Assembly (NCBI GenBank): GCA_039707465.1
Contig: CM077648.1
Location: 19,069,619-19,133,618, forward strand
Length of the DNA stretch: 64,000 bases
From: Rhabdophis nuchalis
Taxonomy: Eukaryota; Chordata; Lepidosauria; Squamata; Natricidae
Direction of reading: 5' to 3'
Below are positions 32,503 through 43,446 of this stretch, one piece after another. Under the pieces are notes generated by a model that did no database searches, was not told where the DNA came from, and worked only from the letters and a program-made list of their open reading frames with translations. How positions within the stretch are numbered: position 1 is the first letter of the stretch; each line of letters opens with the position of its first letter. A program made the translations under genes and the position numbers.

Positions 32503-32882
32503 CAGGGGTGTCAAACTCAAGGCCCAGAGACTGGATCCAACCTATTGGGTGCTTAGATCTGGCCCGCGGGGCCACCCTGGAAACAGCAATGGACTGGACT
32601 GTGGTGCCTTTGCCAGTGAAAACAGAGCTGTGTTTTCACTGGTAGAAGGTTGCAGGAGGCTGTTGCAGTCTAAAACGGAGCTCCCTCTCGAGCTCTCTTT
32701 TTGCTGGCAGAGGGTTGCAAGAGGCCATCGCAGCTGAAAACGGAGCTCAGGAGCCCATCTTCGCTGGCAGAGCGTTTGGGCCAGCACAGGCACCCCAACA
32801 GGAGTGACATCGAGCTGGTCACACCCACCCTCGCCATGCCCACTCCAGCCCACCAAGGTCAAACACACCGCTGATGCAGCCC
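32503..32882. mobile_element. hAT-type element (GGGGTGTCAAACTC family), right end lost
   Basis: Left end CAGGGGTGTCAAACTCAAGG preceded by AATTAGAG; interior like 38503-38907 with repeated GAAAACGGAGCTC; the right inverted repeat is missing after GCTGATGCAGCCC. Confidence 0.8.
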
Positions 32883-33244
32883 ACCCATCCCTCCTCTTTA
32901 ACGACGATTGGTACAAGTCTGAAGAGAAGTGATACAGATGATTTGACTAGAAACTCAGACCTAATAAAAGGAATTGATAGAATCGATAGGTTTAGCATTG
33001 AGAAAAGATGATGAGGGAACTACACAGCATTTTTTGAAAACTTTCACAGTAGAGGTGAGACAGGTTAAGGGTGGCACCTTTAGGGTAAGAATGCAGTATT
33101 GCAGGCTAACTCTGCCCACAGCCAGGCCTTTGATCCTGACAGGGCTCACGGTTGACTCAACCTTCTATCCTTCTGAGATCAGCAAAATGAAGACCCAGAT
33201 TGTTGGGGGCAATATGCAAATAATGTTGGCATTGTACCATTGGA

Positions 33245-35118
33245 CCATTAGATGACAATGTAAGGCAAGGAGGAAACAGAGATTGCAGAGAGACTCAATG
33301 AATTCTTTGCTATAGTATTCACTGAAGAAGACAGAGATCACATGCCTAAAACAGAGCCTATCTTTGTAAGGAGGGAAACTGAGGAATTAACCCAGATAGA
33401 AATAACCAGGGAGGAGGTCCTTGCATGTCTTCTTAAACTAAACACTAACAAATCACCAGGACCAGATGGCATCCATCCACGAGTTCTTAAGGAACTTAAA
33501 GATGAAATTGCTGATGTCCTTGCCAAAATATATAATCTTTCCCTCAAATCAGGCCTTGTGCCAGATGACTGGAAGGTAGCGAAGATAACACCTATCTTCA
33601 AAAAAGGATCCAGAGGTGATCCAGGAAATTAACGACCGGTCAGCTTGACAAGTGTCCCAGGTAAAGTGATGGAAACCATCTTAAAAGATAAAATTAATAG
33701 GCACGTAGAAGAGAAGGTGCTGCTGAAGGAGAGCCAACATGGCTTTTGCAAGGGCAAATCATGCCTCACTAATCTGCTGGAATTTTTTGAGAGTGTCAAC
33801 AAGCACGTGGACAAGGGAGATCCAGTTGACATTGTTTATCTGGACTTTCAGAAGGCCTTTGACAAGATCCCGCACCAAAGGCTCTTAAATAAACTTGCCA
33901 GTCATGGAATAAAGGGACAGGCCTTGTCCTGGATTAGCAACTGGCTAAGGAACAGGAAACAGAGAGTAGCATTAAATGGACACTTTTCCAGGTGGAGGGA
34001 GGTAAAGAGTGGGGTCCCCCAAGGTTCAGTACTGGGACCCCTGCTTTTCAACCTTTTCATAAATGATCTAGAAGTAGGAGTAAACAGCAAGGTAGCCAAA
34101 TTCGCCGACGACACTAAATTATACAGGGTAGTAAAAACTGAGAGAGTGTGTGAGGAGCTCCAGAGGGATCTCTTGACACTGGGGGAGTGGGCAACCCAGT
34201 GGCAAATGAGCTTCAACATTAGTAAGTGCAGAGTGATGCATGCTGGGGCAAAAAAAACCCAACTACATCTATAAACTGATGGGGTCTGAACTCCTTGCAA
34301 CTAACCAGGAAAGGGACCTTGGTGTCCTGGTGGACAGCTCAATGAAGGTGTCAACCCAGTGTGCCGCAGCAGTGAAAAAAGCAAACTCATTGCTAGGGAT
34401 CATTAGGAAAGGTATAGAAAATATATCAGCAAGTGTCATTTTGCCTCTTTATAAATCTATGGTGAGGCCCCATCTGGAATATTGTGTACAGTTCTGGTCA
34501 CCATACCTTCAGAAGGATATTATGGAAATGGAAAAGGTGCAGAGGAGGGCAACCAGAATGATTAGGAGGCTGGAACACCTTCCTTACCATCTGAGGCTGC
34601 AATGGCTGGGCCTCTTCACTCTAGAACGACGGCGCCTGAGAGGTGTCCTGATTGAAGTCTATAAAATCATACATGGTGTGGACAAAGTAGAAAAGGAAAA
34701 ACTCTTTCCCTATCGCACAACACTAGAACTAGGGGGCACTCCATGAAACCTTTGATAGCTAGACCTCAAACAAATAAGAGGAAGTACTTTTTCACCCAGA
34801 GGATCACTGGTCTATGGAAATCCCTGCCAGAAGAAGTGGTGACAGCTGTCAGCCTCAACACCTTTAAGAAAGGATTAGACGAGTTAGTGGAGAACAAGGG
34901 TATCAATGGCTATCATGATGGATGCCCAAGGACACCCTCCGGGATGGAGAGATAGGCAGGATATTTCTCAATGCCATTTGCAGGGAATCATAAGCAGGTG
35001 AAGACATCTGCTTGGGAATACCCTGAAGCAAATGGTGAGCCACTGTGTGAGACAGAATGTTGGACTGGATGGGCTGTGGCCTGTTCCAGCAAGGCTATTC
35101 TTATGTTCTTGTGTTCTT
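33245..35118 (+). mobile_element. CR1-like LINE, 5'-truncated
   Basis: Carries a decayed ORF2 and a 3' end of GTTGGACTGGATGGGC, CCAGCAAGGC and a (TTCTTATG)n-like tail (35095-35118). This tail differs from the (ATTCT)n CR1 copies elsewhere in the window, so it is a separate subfamily. Flanks CATTGTA on both sides look like a short duplication. Confidence 0.82.
33342..34955 (+). pseudogene. CR1-type reverse transcriptase, broken ORF2
   Basis: Blocks in order: NKSPGPDGIHPRVLK, WKVAKITPIFKKG, SLTSVPGKVMETI, QHGFCKGKSCLTNLL, catalytic block FQKAFDKIPHQ, GVPQGSVLGPLLF, FADDTKLY (active site), RDLGVLVDSS, RPHLEYCVQFWSP, RATRMIRRLEHL and a C-terminal LWKSLPEEVVTAVS. Breaks: a TAA at 33630-33632 where the family has a tyrosine after asparagine; a frameshift in the A-run near 34250; and a second frame change near 34740 that returns to the first frame. 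The N-terminal endonuclease is absent. No host role. Confidence 0.9.
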
Positions 35119-35144
35119 ACATTGTAAACCATTCAGAGAGTGCT

Positions 35145-35275
35145 GCCAATATATTTTTAAATATATATTTCATGTATTTTTATATTTTATATCACTGATT
35201 TTATTGCTGCCTGTACACCGCCCTGAGTCCCAGAAGGGAGAAGGATGGTATAGAAATTTAATAAATTAAATTAAG
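35145..35275 (+). mobile_element. L2 LINE 3' tail fragment
   Basis: TGTACACCGCCCTGAGTCCC, GGAGAAGGATGGTATAGAAA and an AATAAATTAAAT tail; inserted in the SINE tail. Confidence 0.78.
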
Positions 35276-35434
35276 TGGCAAATATGGGGTGGTATATAAG
35301 CCTAAATGCTATGGCTATGGAATCTCATGGGTGGGCATGGCTCCTACTCCACTGGCCAATGAAAACAGTAGCATGAGGAGCTTTTGCCCAGCATCATACA
35401 GTCCGCAAGCCCTTCTTAGAGTTTGGGATCCAGG

Positions 35435-35870
35435 CAAGGGTAGGCTTCAAAAAATTTAGCAAGGGGTTCTCTGCCCAGTTGCTGGGTTTACGTGGGCATG
35501 GTGGGCGTGGCCTAGTCGGCTTCCTGCACCATGGTGGGGGAGGGGCATTTTTGCTCTCCCTGGGCTTTGGAGGCTTTCCTTGAGCCTCTGGGAGAGTGAA
35601 AATGGCCTCCCTAGGCTCCAGAGGCCCTCTAGAGGCTGGAAATGGGCCCGTTTCCGGCCTTCCCAAACTTCTGGTAGGCCTGTTTTTCACCCTTCCTGAG
35701 CGTCCGTGCACACCCTGCACTGACCTGCATCCAAAAAGGGGTGCGTGGGGACTCCTGAGAGGGACGGGGTGGGAGGGACCAGACAGGAGTGGGATTTGGG
35801 GGTTGAACTACACAGAATCTTAGCTAGAGGTCCTCCCAAATCCCTGAGAACTCCCAAGAGCCCACCCCTA
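35435..35870. mobile_element. hAT-type element (436 bp)
   Basis: Perfect 8-bp duplication GATCCAGG (35427-35434, 35871-35878). Ends CAAGGGTAGGCTTC / GAGCCCACCCCTA are degraded. GC-rich interior with CTCCGGAGGC-like repeats; related sequence at 59707-59969. Confidence 0.75.
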
Positions 35871-35871
35871 G

Positions 35872-36025
35872 ATCCAGGTAACTATAGAGGTGGAGCTCTC
35901 GCCTCCCAATCAGGAGGTTGTGAGTTCAATCCTAGGTAGAGGCAGATGTAGGGTCTCCTGCTTGGGCAGGGGGCTGGACTAGATGACCTGCAAGGTCCCT
36001 TCAACTCTGTTAATCTGTATCTATA
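35872..36025 (+). mobile_element. tRNA-derived SINE with CR1 3' tail
   Basis: Head with A-box TAGAGGTGGAGC, hairpin GCCTCC/GGAGG and B-box GAGTTCAATCC; then directly the CR1 3' UTR (GGGGGCTGGACTAGATGACC). No CR1 coding sequence in between. Confidence 0.72.
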
Positions 36026-36524
36026 TTGTTCACATCATTCAGGCCCGTGAACTAAGTCAGGTCACGAAGCTGACTCCACAATTCTGACTGAAAGCCTATT
36101 TTATTGAGAAAGGGGAAAATAGCACAACTTTGAAAGCCTGGGTTTTTCTCTCTTTCCCCTCTTACACTACAGAGAATTAGGGAGGAGTCATCCCGAGCTT
36201 CTTCCTCACACTTGTAGCTGTTGCCCGGCTTAACAAATGCTTTTTGTTTATGTAACCATCTGCCTCCACTTAGCTTCCCAAACATCATCTCTGTGGCTCT
36301 CTACACGTCCTCATTATTTTGACATTGACATTGACAAGAAGCTCTATATGGGGCTGCCCTTAAAGACCATCTAAAAACTGCAGTTGCTACAAAATGCCGC
36401 AGCCCGTATGCTGGCAAGCGAGAGTCATTTTAGCTTCGTTAGAGCCACACTGTGAAAGGTACATTGGTTGCAGATAGAGGGGGGGGGGGGGTTTGTATGA
36501 AATCCAGGGAGGTGGATTTTAATC
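36026..36524. other. Short L2 piece, otherwise unrecognised
   Basis: 36341-36440 matches the L2 coding text for LYMGLPL...KLQLLQNAAARM on the + strand. 36050-36300 is unassigned; it may be part of an LTR but ends are not visible. Confidence 0.4.
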
Positions 36525-36526
36525 TA

Positions 36527-36976
36527 CCGCAATTTTCGGCGTATAAGACACTCCAGACTATAAGACGCACCTACCTTTTTGGCGGAGGAAAACGAGAAAA
36601 AATGTGCCTCTGCCTCCCAGCATCCATCTGTTATTCATCTGGCCCATTTGCCATGGACTGTTCAACATCGCTGCTACCCATTCGTTGCCGCCTATTCGCT
36701 GCCACTATTCATTTGCCGCTTCCACGGCTCCTTCACCACCACTCCTTCGCTACCGCCGCCACCACCACCCATTTGCCACCGCCGCCACCTGTTCACTGCT
36801 GCCCGTTCGCCTGTTCACCACTGTCCATTCGCCACGGCCGCCATGACACATTCTACAACAGCTGAACGGTGCTACACCAACCCCCCACGCCCCTCTCAAC
36901 ATTTGCTGCATGAGATGCACCAAAATTTCCAATCAGTTTTAAGGGGGGGGTGCTTCTTATACGCTGAAAAATATGG
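36527..36976. mobile_element. MITE with TA duplication (TATAAGACGCACC family)
   Basis: Ends CCGCAATTTTCGGCGTATAA / TTATACGCTGAAAAATATGG flanked by TA. The CCGCC-rich middle produces long spurious frames. A second copy is at 50314-50689. Confidence 0.7.
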
Positions 36977-36978
36977 TA

Positions 36979-37288
36979 TATAGCCTTTTCAGGACTAAGG
37001 CATATGTTACCATACCATCTATCTGATTAGAGCATCCTGACCACAGTCCCTGGGAATTTAGTGGCAAATAAATTTAATAAATTATCATCCCAGGGTGGAA
37101 GTGGAAAAATGCTTGGGCTTCTTTCTCTCAGAGGGATTAGGATGCTGAGAATTCATTTACCCTTTTCAAAAAAAAATCTGCTTTCAAGATCTGAGTAATT
37201 CCTGTGCTGTTGAGGTTTTTTGATGTTGTGAAAGCTGCTAAAACTTTGCACATGGACCATGAATCTACAGAGCAGGTTGTTTATGTCA
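36979..37288. other. Intronic sequence, nothing recognised
   Basis: No repeat or coding signal that I can name. A truncated palindromic MITE (CAGGGGTCTCCAACC) follows at 37289-37367. Confidence 0.4.
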
Positions 37289-37482
37289 GGGGTCTCCAAC
37301 CTTTGCAACTTTAAGTCTGAAGGACTTCAGCTCCCAGAATTCTCCAGCCAGAGAATTCTGGGAGTTTATGTTATTGCAGTTACTACCTCATACATTTACT
37401 GCATGATAATTTAATCTTTCGTCTTCTTTTTATCAGTTGGGACCAGTTTTCATTTACTGTTAAAAATATTATTGTTAAAGTA

Positions 37483-38043
37483 CAGTGGTACCTCGGTTCA
37501 CGAACGCCTCTGTTCACAACCAATTCGGTTTACGAACAGAAAAGTTCCTCAAAATGTGCTCCGGTTCACGAACTCTGTTTCGATTGACGAACAGAAAAGT
37601 TCATAAAAATATGGTCTGGTTCACGAACTCCGCTTCTGTTCACGAACTCCGTCTCGGTTCACGAACAGAAAAGTTCATAAAAATATGGTCTGGTTCACGA
37701 ACTCCGCTTCTGTTCACGAACTCCGCCTCGGTTCACGAACTCCGCCTCGGTTCACAACCAATTTGGTTCGCGACCAGAGTCAGTTCAAAAATTAAAACCA
37801 AAAGAAAGATCAGAACGGATTAATTGGATTTACATTAAACCCTATGGGAAACTGTGCCTCTGTTCACGACCAATTCGGTTCGCGAACAGAGTCAGTTCAA
37901 GAATTACGACCAAAAAACAAGGTCAGAACGGATTAACCGGATTTACATTAAACCCTATGGGAAATTGTGCCTCGGTTCACAAGCAATTCGGTTCGCGACC
38001 AGAGTCATTTCACGAATTAAGTTCGTGAACCGAGGTACCACTG
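37483..38043. mobile_element. Tc1/mariner (Tigger/pogo-like) non-autonomous element, 561 bp
   Basis: Terminal inverted repeats CAGTGGTACCTCGGTTCACG / CGTGAACCGAGGTACCACTG, flanked by TA (37481-37482, 38044-38045). Interior is built of repeats of GGTTCACGAACTCCG and GAACAGAAAAGTTCATAAAA. No transposase. Gives a spurious repetitive 112-codon frame. Confidence 0.88.
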
Positions 38044-38360
38044 TATTTAAAATATGAATCTTATAAGTACACATAAGTGTGAGATAATATTTGCTTGCCG
38101 TTTAGAACGAGTGAACGTTGACTAAAGCAAAGACTTTAAGTGGAAGTACGTTAAAGTGCATTGCAGTTCAATTGATTTAAATAGGACACATTTCAAGCAG
38201 GTGCTTAAAATCAATAGAATACAAAGCAAGTCTTTGTTTTGGGCTTATTGCACCAGCAACTGTCTGCATTTCTGATACTGGGATGCTAGTGAAAGCACAA
38301 GAAGAGAGCTCAGGGAAATGCATTGATCTTGTACCCCAGAATGTTGCATAGTTATTAGAG

Positions 38361-38494
38361 AAGTATTTCTCAACCCTGAAAACTTTAGGATGCGTGGACA
38401 TCAATTCTTAGAATTCCCCAGCCAGCATGCTGGCTGGAGAATTCTGAGAGTTGAAATCCACGTATCTTAAAATTGCCAAGATTGAGAAACATTG
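38361..38494. mobile_element. Palindromic hAT-type MITE (134 bp)
   Basis: Arms meet at CCAGCATGCTGG; ends near AGTATTTCTCAACC / ATTGAGAAACATTG. Flanked by TATTAGAG (38353-38360) and AATTAGAG (38495-38502). Confidence 0.8.
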
Positions 38495-38502
38495 AATTAG
38501 AG

Positions 38503-38907
38503 CAGGGGTGTCAAACTCAAGGCCAGGGGGCCCACCCTGGAAATCCGCTGAATGCTTAGCCTGGGGACCACCCTAAAAATGACTGGCCCACAGTGCTTCT
38601 GCCACCAAAAACGGAGCTCAGGAGGGCCGCGGGCAGCCCTCTCGAGTTCCATTTTCGCTTGCAGAAGATTGCAAGATGCCGTTGCAGCTAAAAACAGAGC
38701 TCAGGAGGGCCATGGGTGGGCCTCCTGAGCTCCGTTTTCAATGGCAAGCGGGTTGCAGGAAGCCGTCGCAGCCGAAAACGGAGCTCTGGCCAACACAGGT
38801 GCCTCCGACATGAGTGATGTCGATCTGGCCACCACCACCCCGCCCCCTCCCCAAGGTCAAACTCAACCCTGATATGGCCCTCAATGAAATCAAGTTTGAC
38901 ACTCCTG
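38503..38907. mobile_element. hAT-type element (GGGGTGTCAAACTC family, 405 bp)
   Basis: Ends CAGGGGTGTCAAACTCAAGG / CAAGTTTGACACTCCTG; perfect duplication AATTAGAG (38495-38502, 38908-38915). Shares its left duplication with the MITE before it. Confidence 0.92.
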
Positions 38908-38942
38908 AATTAGAGCAAGCAAACCTTCCTTCTCATTCGCCA

Positions 38943-38990
38943 TGTAAAGTAAAGTAAAGTAAAGTAAAGTAAAGTAAAGTAAAGTAAAGC
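38943..38990. repeat. (GTAAA)n microsatellite
   Basis: About nine pentamer units. Confidence 0.93.
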
Positions 38991-39189
38991 AAACTATAAG
39001 ATCAGATTAGCTGCATCCATCATGTAGTTTACAAAGCATATATCACTATGCAAACAAATTGGGATGGGGTTTGAAACAAGTGATACAATGACTTCCTATC
39101 TCCCTTCTAAAACTTTTTGAGTTGTTTTCACCCTCTGTGTGTGAGTATTGAAATGATTTCTACCCTCATAAATATATGGGGTAAAGTCA

Positions 39190-39360
39190 CACAAGAGCTA
39201 ATGATGGCACAGTGATTGGAAAGCAGTATTGCAGGCTAACTCTGCCCACAGCTAGAAGTTCAATCCTGACCAGCTCAGGTTGACTCAGCTTTCCATCCTT
39301 CCAAAACTGTTAAAATGAGGACCCAGATTGTTGGGAGTAATAAGCTGACATTGTAAATTA
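39190..39360 (+). mobile_element. tRNA SINE with L2-like tail, 5' part
   Basis: GGCACAGTGATTGGAAAGCA head, GCAGTATTGCAGGCTAACTC, GGTTGACTCAGCTTTCCATC; the tail beyond TTGTAAATTAAACC is lost. Confidence 0.75.
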
Positions 39361-40363
39361 AACCCCATTCATTTCAACAGTGCTTGACTGAACCTGGATA
39401 CAACCCGTACTTTCAGTGTTAAGACTATTTAAGCATCAGCAACTTCAATGAAACATGGGCACTAAATACTGTGGGCATTGTATAAACTTTATATTTTAAT
39501 AGTTTAAGCCTAATTGTCACTTCTATAATTAGAATTGGAATGCTAAGTGGTTTTATACAACTGCTTCTGGAATCATTCCACAATTTGGACATATGTCTGC
39601 GATTTATAATGCTCATCATGATAGTTATCATTGATGCAGTCATCTCATGATGTCAGTATGACTATACTTAAGGGGCCTGGATTATAGCTGATGCAACATG
39701 GTTGCTGAAATCAGGAATGTTTTCACATGAATGAGATCTTTCGGTGTGAGGATACAACAGCTGTCAGGCCTGGAAGCCATCTTTTGCATTGGGCCTTCAG
39801 GCCTGCCACAATTAATGCTGTGGGAAAATGGGAGAGGGGGTTATATGGAGTATGGGAGATATATAGTCAAAATAACATTCCTTTCTCAGAGAGTCAAGGA
39901 CACCTTGCCCTGCAGGTGTGATGGTGTGACTAGGAAGCATCTCCAGTTTTGGATGGTGCCTGATTGGGCCATGTGATGGACATGTGGGTGCTAGGCAGAG
40001 ACTTGACTTTCACTTGGGTGGGGGAAACCTGGAACTTTTCAGATTCGGGTTTTCCCAGATGTGCCAACATGACATCGCTAATAAAATGGAACTTTGATCA
40101 ACTTGATGCCTGGGAGTCTTCTTTTTGGGAGGGTGTTACTTGGAACCCTGACACGACCATTAGCACTGGAATGTTGGGCGGGGAAAAGATCATTGACAGA
40201 ATTGGTGCCACTTCCATTAAGATTTGTGTTGGTCATCCCAAGTTGTAGCCTCCATGAAGATTGTGATAGCTTGGGGGCTGATGTAATTGAGTTGTTTAGA
40301 ACTTCATCTGTGTCCTGTGGCTCCTGAAGACATTCATGACTCTCCATGTGATTTCTCTCCAAG
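39361..40363. other. GRID2 intron, proximal part
   Basis: No repeat recognised. Ends in the acceptor TTTCTCTCCAAG before the exon. Confidence 0.5.
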
Positions 40364-40604
40364 GATTCTAGAACTTCAGCAGAACGGACACATGGATCTA
40401 CTGAAGCATAAGTGGTGGCCAAAGAATTCCCAGTGTGATCTGCACTCCTCTGTGGACCCCAAATATAAAGGCGGCGCCTTGGACATAAAAAGCTTTGCAG
40501 GTGTTTTTTGCATACTGGCAGCTGGGATTGTTCTCTCCTGCTTAATTGCCATGTTGGAAACATGGTGGAATAAAAGAAAAGGCTCACGGGTTCCTTCAAA
40601 AGAG
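40364..40604 (+). CDS. GRID2 penultimate coding exon (glutamate receptor delta-2)
   Basis: Codes for 80 residues after one base that completes a split codon (phase 2 acceptor, AAG before GATTC; donor GAG|GTATGA, phase 0). GRID2 is a postsynaptic glycine/D-serine-binding, glutamate-receptor-like membrane protein that binds cerebellin-neurexin, best known at cerebellar parallel fibre-Purkinje synapses. The exon starts in the second half of the ligand-binding domain (ILELQQNG, then [12 protein letters not shown] with the conserved cysteine), runs through the short linker [11 protein letters not shown] and membrane segment 4 (about exon residues 44-65, [18 protein letters not shown]) and ends in the juxtamembrane [16 protein letters not shown]. 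The delta-type signature [11 protein letters not shown] plus the next exon separate it from AMPA and kainate receptors; the tail sequence separates it from GRID1. No break in the frame. Confidence 0.96.
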
Positions 40605-41499
40605 GTATGAGACCCTTCCATTTCATCATAGCACTAGAGGTGAGAAGGAAAATGCATCTTCTGATATGTTTTAATGGCATTTTAATCACCAATTGTGAAC
40701 CATTTGTCTCTTTGGGGGGGGGGGAAACACCAAGAAAGAAATAGTATAATTGTTGTACTTATGAAATACTTATCCTAATTAATTTCCGTGGGATTTACTA
40801 GCACATATCTTGTTCACGAGCATTTAGTGAATAATAATTGGCTTTATATTATTTGTATAAAGTATTAGCAATTAAGTATTTTATTACTAATCTGGATAAG
40901 ACCTATCTTCTACCAGCGTACGATGCAGCCTGATCCTACATTCAAAAAGGAAATCCTGCTAATTCCATAGGGCTTACATGTAAGACTGCATCCTTAATTG
41001 GCTTAACTGAATTTTATCTTTGGTTGATTAAAGCAGGATCAAATGTTAATCAGTTTTGACTTCTGGTAAGATTGTACTTCCCGTTTCATAAGATGTGAAC
41101 AAGAAAAGAAGGCCTACAACTGATGGTTTATTAAATTGTACATTGTTATATACATTTCTTTACAATCAGCTACATTCAGGGGTTTTGTGCTCTTTCTTTT
41201 TTGATGACTTGCAACTGATCTCCTAAAAGCTAAATTTAATGATCTGACCAAGTGATCAAACTGCAGATAATTATAAGAATTACTTTAATCGGTTAACGTT
41301 TCTGTCCATCGTTTCGGTGATGTTTGAATGCAAAATTCTACCTTAAATTGTTATATAAATTTTTTCAGAGTGTTAAGCATTCTTCGGAACTACTCAGGTA
41401 AAGTTATGTTCAGTTTGGTGGGAACACAATTCTCTTTAGATTTAATCACTAGATTTCTAGGTTTTTTTTTTTGCCAGTGTTGATCTCTATATGTCTACA
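40605..41499. other. GRID2 last intron, proximal part
   Basis: No repeat or other exon seen. The whole intron runs 40605-47498 (6894 bp). Confidence 0.5.
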
Positions 41500-41640
41500 G
41501 AGATTCTCAGTCATCCAGGTCATGGTTGTCCCAAAAGTGCTTTTTTCCAAGAGGCACCTTTCTTCATGCAAAGTCCAGCTGCCTCTTGAAAAAAGCACAT
41601 TTGGGGTGTTGATGACCTTAGATGCACATTTAAGAAAATT
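41500..41640. mobile_element. Penelope-like terminal fragments, inverted
   Basis: AGAGATTCTCAGTCATCCAG, CAAGAGGCACC and GCTGCCTCTTG blocks in inverted order; hammerhead centre deleted. Confidence 0.5.
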
Positions 41641-41769
41641 TATCAGGAAGGATGGAAGGCTGAGTCAACCTTGAGCTGGGGAGAATCATACTGCCAAATT
41701 GCTGGTAGTCGGCAGTCAGCAGAATTAACCTGAAATACTGCATTTTAACCACTGCACCACCATGGCTCA
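41641..41769 (-). mobile_element. tRNA SINE with L2-like tail, head part
   Basis: Reverse sense: AGGATGGAAGGCTGAGTCAA, then the head ending in TTAACCACTGCACCACCATG. Confidence 0.72.
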
Positions 41770-42041
41770 TATACAGGCAGTATATGAGCAGACTTACTAC
41801 AGTTCACGTAGTGACCATACAACGGCACTGAAAAGAGTGACTTATGGACATTTTTTCACAGTTATGACCTTTGTAGAACCCACCCTCCCCCCCCCTCCCG
41901 ATCAGATGATCAAAATTCAGGCAACTGGTCACACTTATGGATGATTGCTGTGTGTCCCAGGGTCACGTGATCACCTTTTGCAACCTTTTGACAAGCAAAG
42001 TCAACGGGAAAGCCAGATTCACTTAACAACCGGGTGACTAA

Positions 42042-42327
42042 TGTTAGGATATTCAGCCTTATATTGGGTTGACAATATATATGAGCCCATGTTCTTAAGA
42101 AGTTATGTAGCTTTAAGAACTGAACTAAATTCTGATTGTGTTTGATTGGCTGTGCTGCTCAGCATTACCATATAAGCAAGTCAGGAACACAGCCAATTCC
42201 CTGTTCGATTCCTTGTGATCCTGTGTTTTTCCTGATTGCCGTTGAAGGAGGAGGTTTTGTTTGCATAACTATAAGATAAACTCTGGGAGCTATAATGTTA
42301 GGCGTTTTTTCCCCCCCAACTTAACAA
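42042..42327. mobile_element. LTR fragment related to the 17532 LTR
   Basis: Starts TGTTAGGATATTC followed by TTGGGTTGACAATATATA, matching the start of the 17532-18010 LTR (TTGGTTTGGCAATATATA). Right end uncertain. Confidence 0.45.
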
Positions 42328-42329
42328 TA

Positions 42330-42420
42330 ATAAAATAATAAACCATCTAGTTGTCCCAAATATGCTTTTTCAAGAGGCAACTGGATCATCTTTGAAGATG
42401 TTTTGCTTCTCATCCAAGAA
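42330..42420 (-). mobile_element. Penelope-like end truncated by L2
   Basis: TTGTCCCAAATATGC, CAAGAGGCAACTGGA and reverse hammerhead remnant GTTTTGCTTCTCATCCAAGA; the box-I half is missing where the L2 begins. Confidence 0.6.
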
Positions 42421-43186
42421 TTTATTTATTTATTTATTTATTAAATTTATACCCCGCCCTTCTCCAAATGGACCCAGGGCGGCGCACAGGGATGTTAAAA
42501 TAGATACAAAATATATAAAATATATCAAAATTTAAAATACTTATTCTAATAAATAAACCCTGCGCTAAAAACCGAATTAAAATCCCAAATTTAAAACTAT
42601 CTAATAATCAGTATGGAGGTTACGCTAGGCCGGCTAGGTGGAATAGGTGTGTCTTCAGACACTTGCGGAAGAGGCGGAGGTCGGAGATGGTGCGGAGTTC
42701 AGGGGGTAGGTCGTTCCAAAGGGCAGGGCCCGCCACAGAGAAGGCTCTTCCCCTGGGTGTCGCCAGTCGGCATTGTCCAGCCGACGGCACCCTGAGGAGG
42801 CCCTCTCTGTGGGAGCGTATTGGTCTGAGGGATGTATGGGGCATGAGGCGGTCTCGCATATAACTAGGCCCCGAGCCATGGAGCGCTTTAAAGATGGTCG
42901 TCAAGACCTTGAAGCGCACCCGAAAGACCACAGGGAGCCAGTGCAGCTCGCGCAGGATAGGTGTTATGTGGGAGTGTCTAGGCGCTCCCGTAATCACCCG
43001 CGCGGCTGCGTTCTGGACTAGCTGCAGCTTTCGGGTGCACCTCAAGGGAAGCCCCATGTAGAGAGCATTACAGTAGTCGAGTCGAGAGGTGACGAGTGCT
43101 TGAGTGACTGTGCGTAGGGCACCCCGGTCCAGTAAGGGGCGCAATTGGCGCATCAAGCGTACCTGATGGAACGCCCCCCTGGCCAC
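42421..43186 (-). mobile_element. L2 LINE 3' end with intact C-terminal frame
   Basis: Minus strand: 188-codon frame (42620-43186) starting ARGAFHQVRLMRQLRPLLD and ending LFHLAGLA, closely similar to the copy at 908-3007; then 3' UTR and (AAAT)n tail at 42421-42443. 5'-truncated. Confidence 0.9.
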
Positions 43187-43446
43187 GGTTTACAGCAATG
43201 TATCTCGTTACTGTCCGGTGAATTACACTATTCCGCATTTATTTGCTAACCCTGGTTAAGGGACCAGAGTTGTACACTGGTTCTGAACCCAGAGTAACTA
43301 ACAACTAAGTTATCAACGGCAGTGATTCACTTAACAACTATAGCAAATAAGATCCTAAAGTGGTGCAAAGTTCACTTAACAAATGCCTCGCTTAACGAGA
43401 GAAATTTTGAGCTCAGTTGTGGTCGTACGTTGAGGACTGCCTGTAT

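Larger units (their letters stand above)
33078..35310 (+). mobile_element. tRNA SINE with L2-like tail, split by CR1 and then by L2
   Basis: Head and body at 33090-33240 (GCAGTATTGCAGGCTAACTC, ACCCAGATTGTTGGGGGC) stop at GGCATTGTA. The SINE resumes at about 35119 with CATTGTAAACCATTCAGAG, is again split by an L2 tail, and finishes near 35282-35320 with GTATATAAGCCTAAATG. Confidence 0.8.
41772..43446. mobile_element. Tc1/mariner-type MITE (CAGGCAGTCCTC family), split by three insertions
   Basis: Right end GTTGAGGACTGCCTGTA at 43429-43445; left end decayed at 41773. Interior shows the TTCACTTAACAAC and GTCACGTGATCACC motifs of the family, also seen in 45018-46258. Interrupted by an LTR fragment, a Penelope-like fragment and an L2. 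Confidence 0.6.

Noticed and set aside
36452..36983. Overlapping frames of 80-137 codons rich in Pro, His, Ser
   Set aside because: They fall inside a CCGCC-rich MITE and have no conserved motif.
37485..37823. 112-codon repetitive frame that looks like a tandem-repeat protein, and a CRISPR-like spacing
   Set aside because: It is the tandem interior of a TA-flanked DNA transposon; CRISPR arrays are not expected in a vertebrate genome and the spacers are not unique.
40078..40692. 204-codon antisense frame over the GRID2 exon
   Set aside because: The sense strand has splice sites and clear GRID2 homology; the antisense frame is a shadow.
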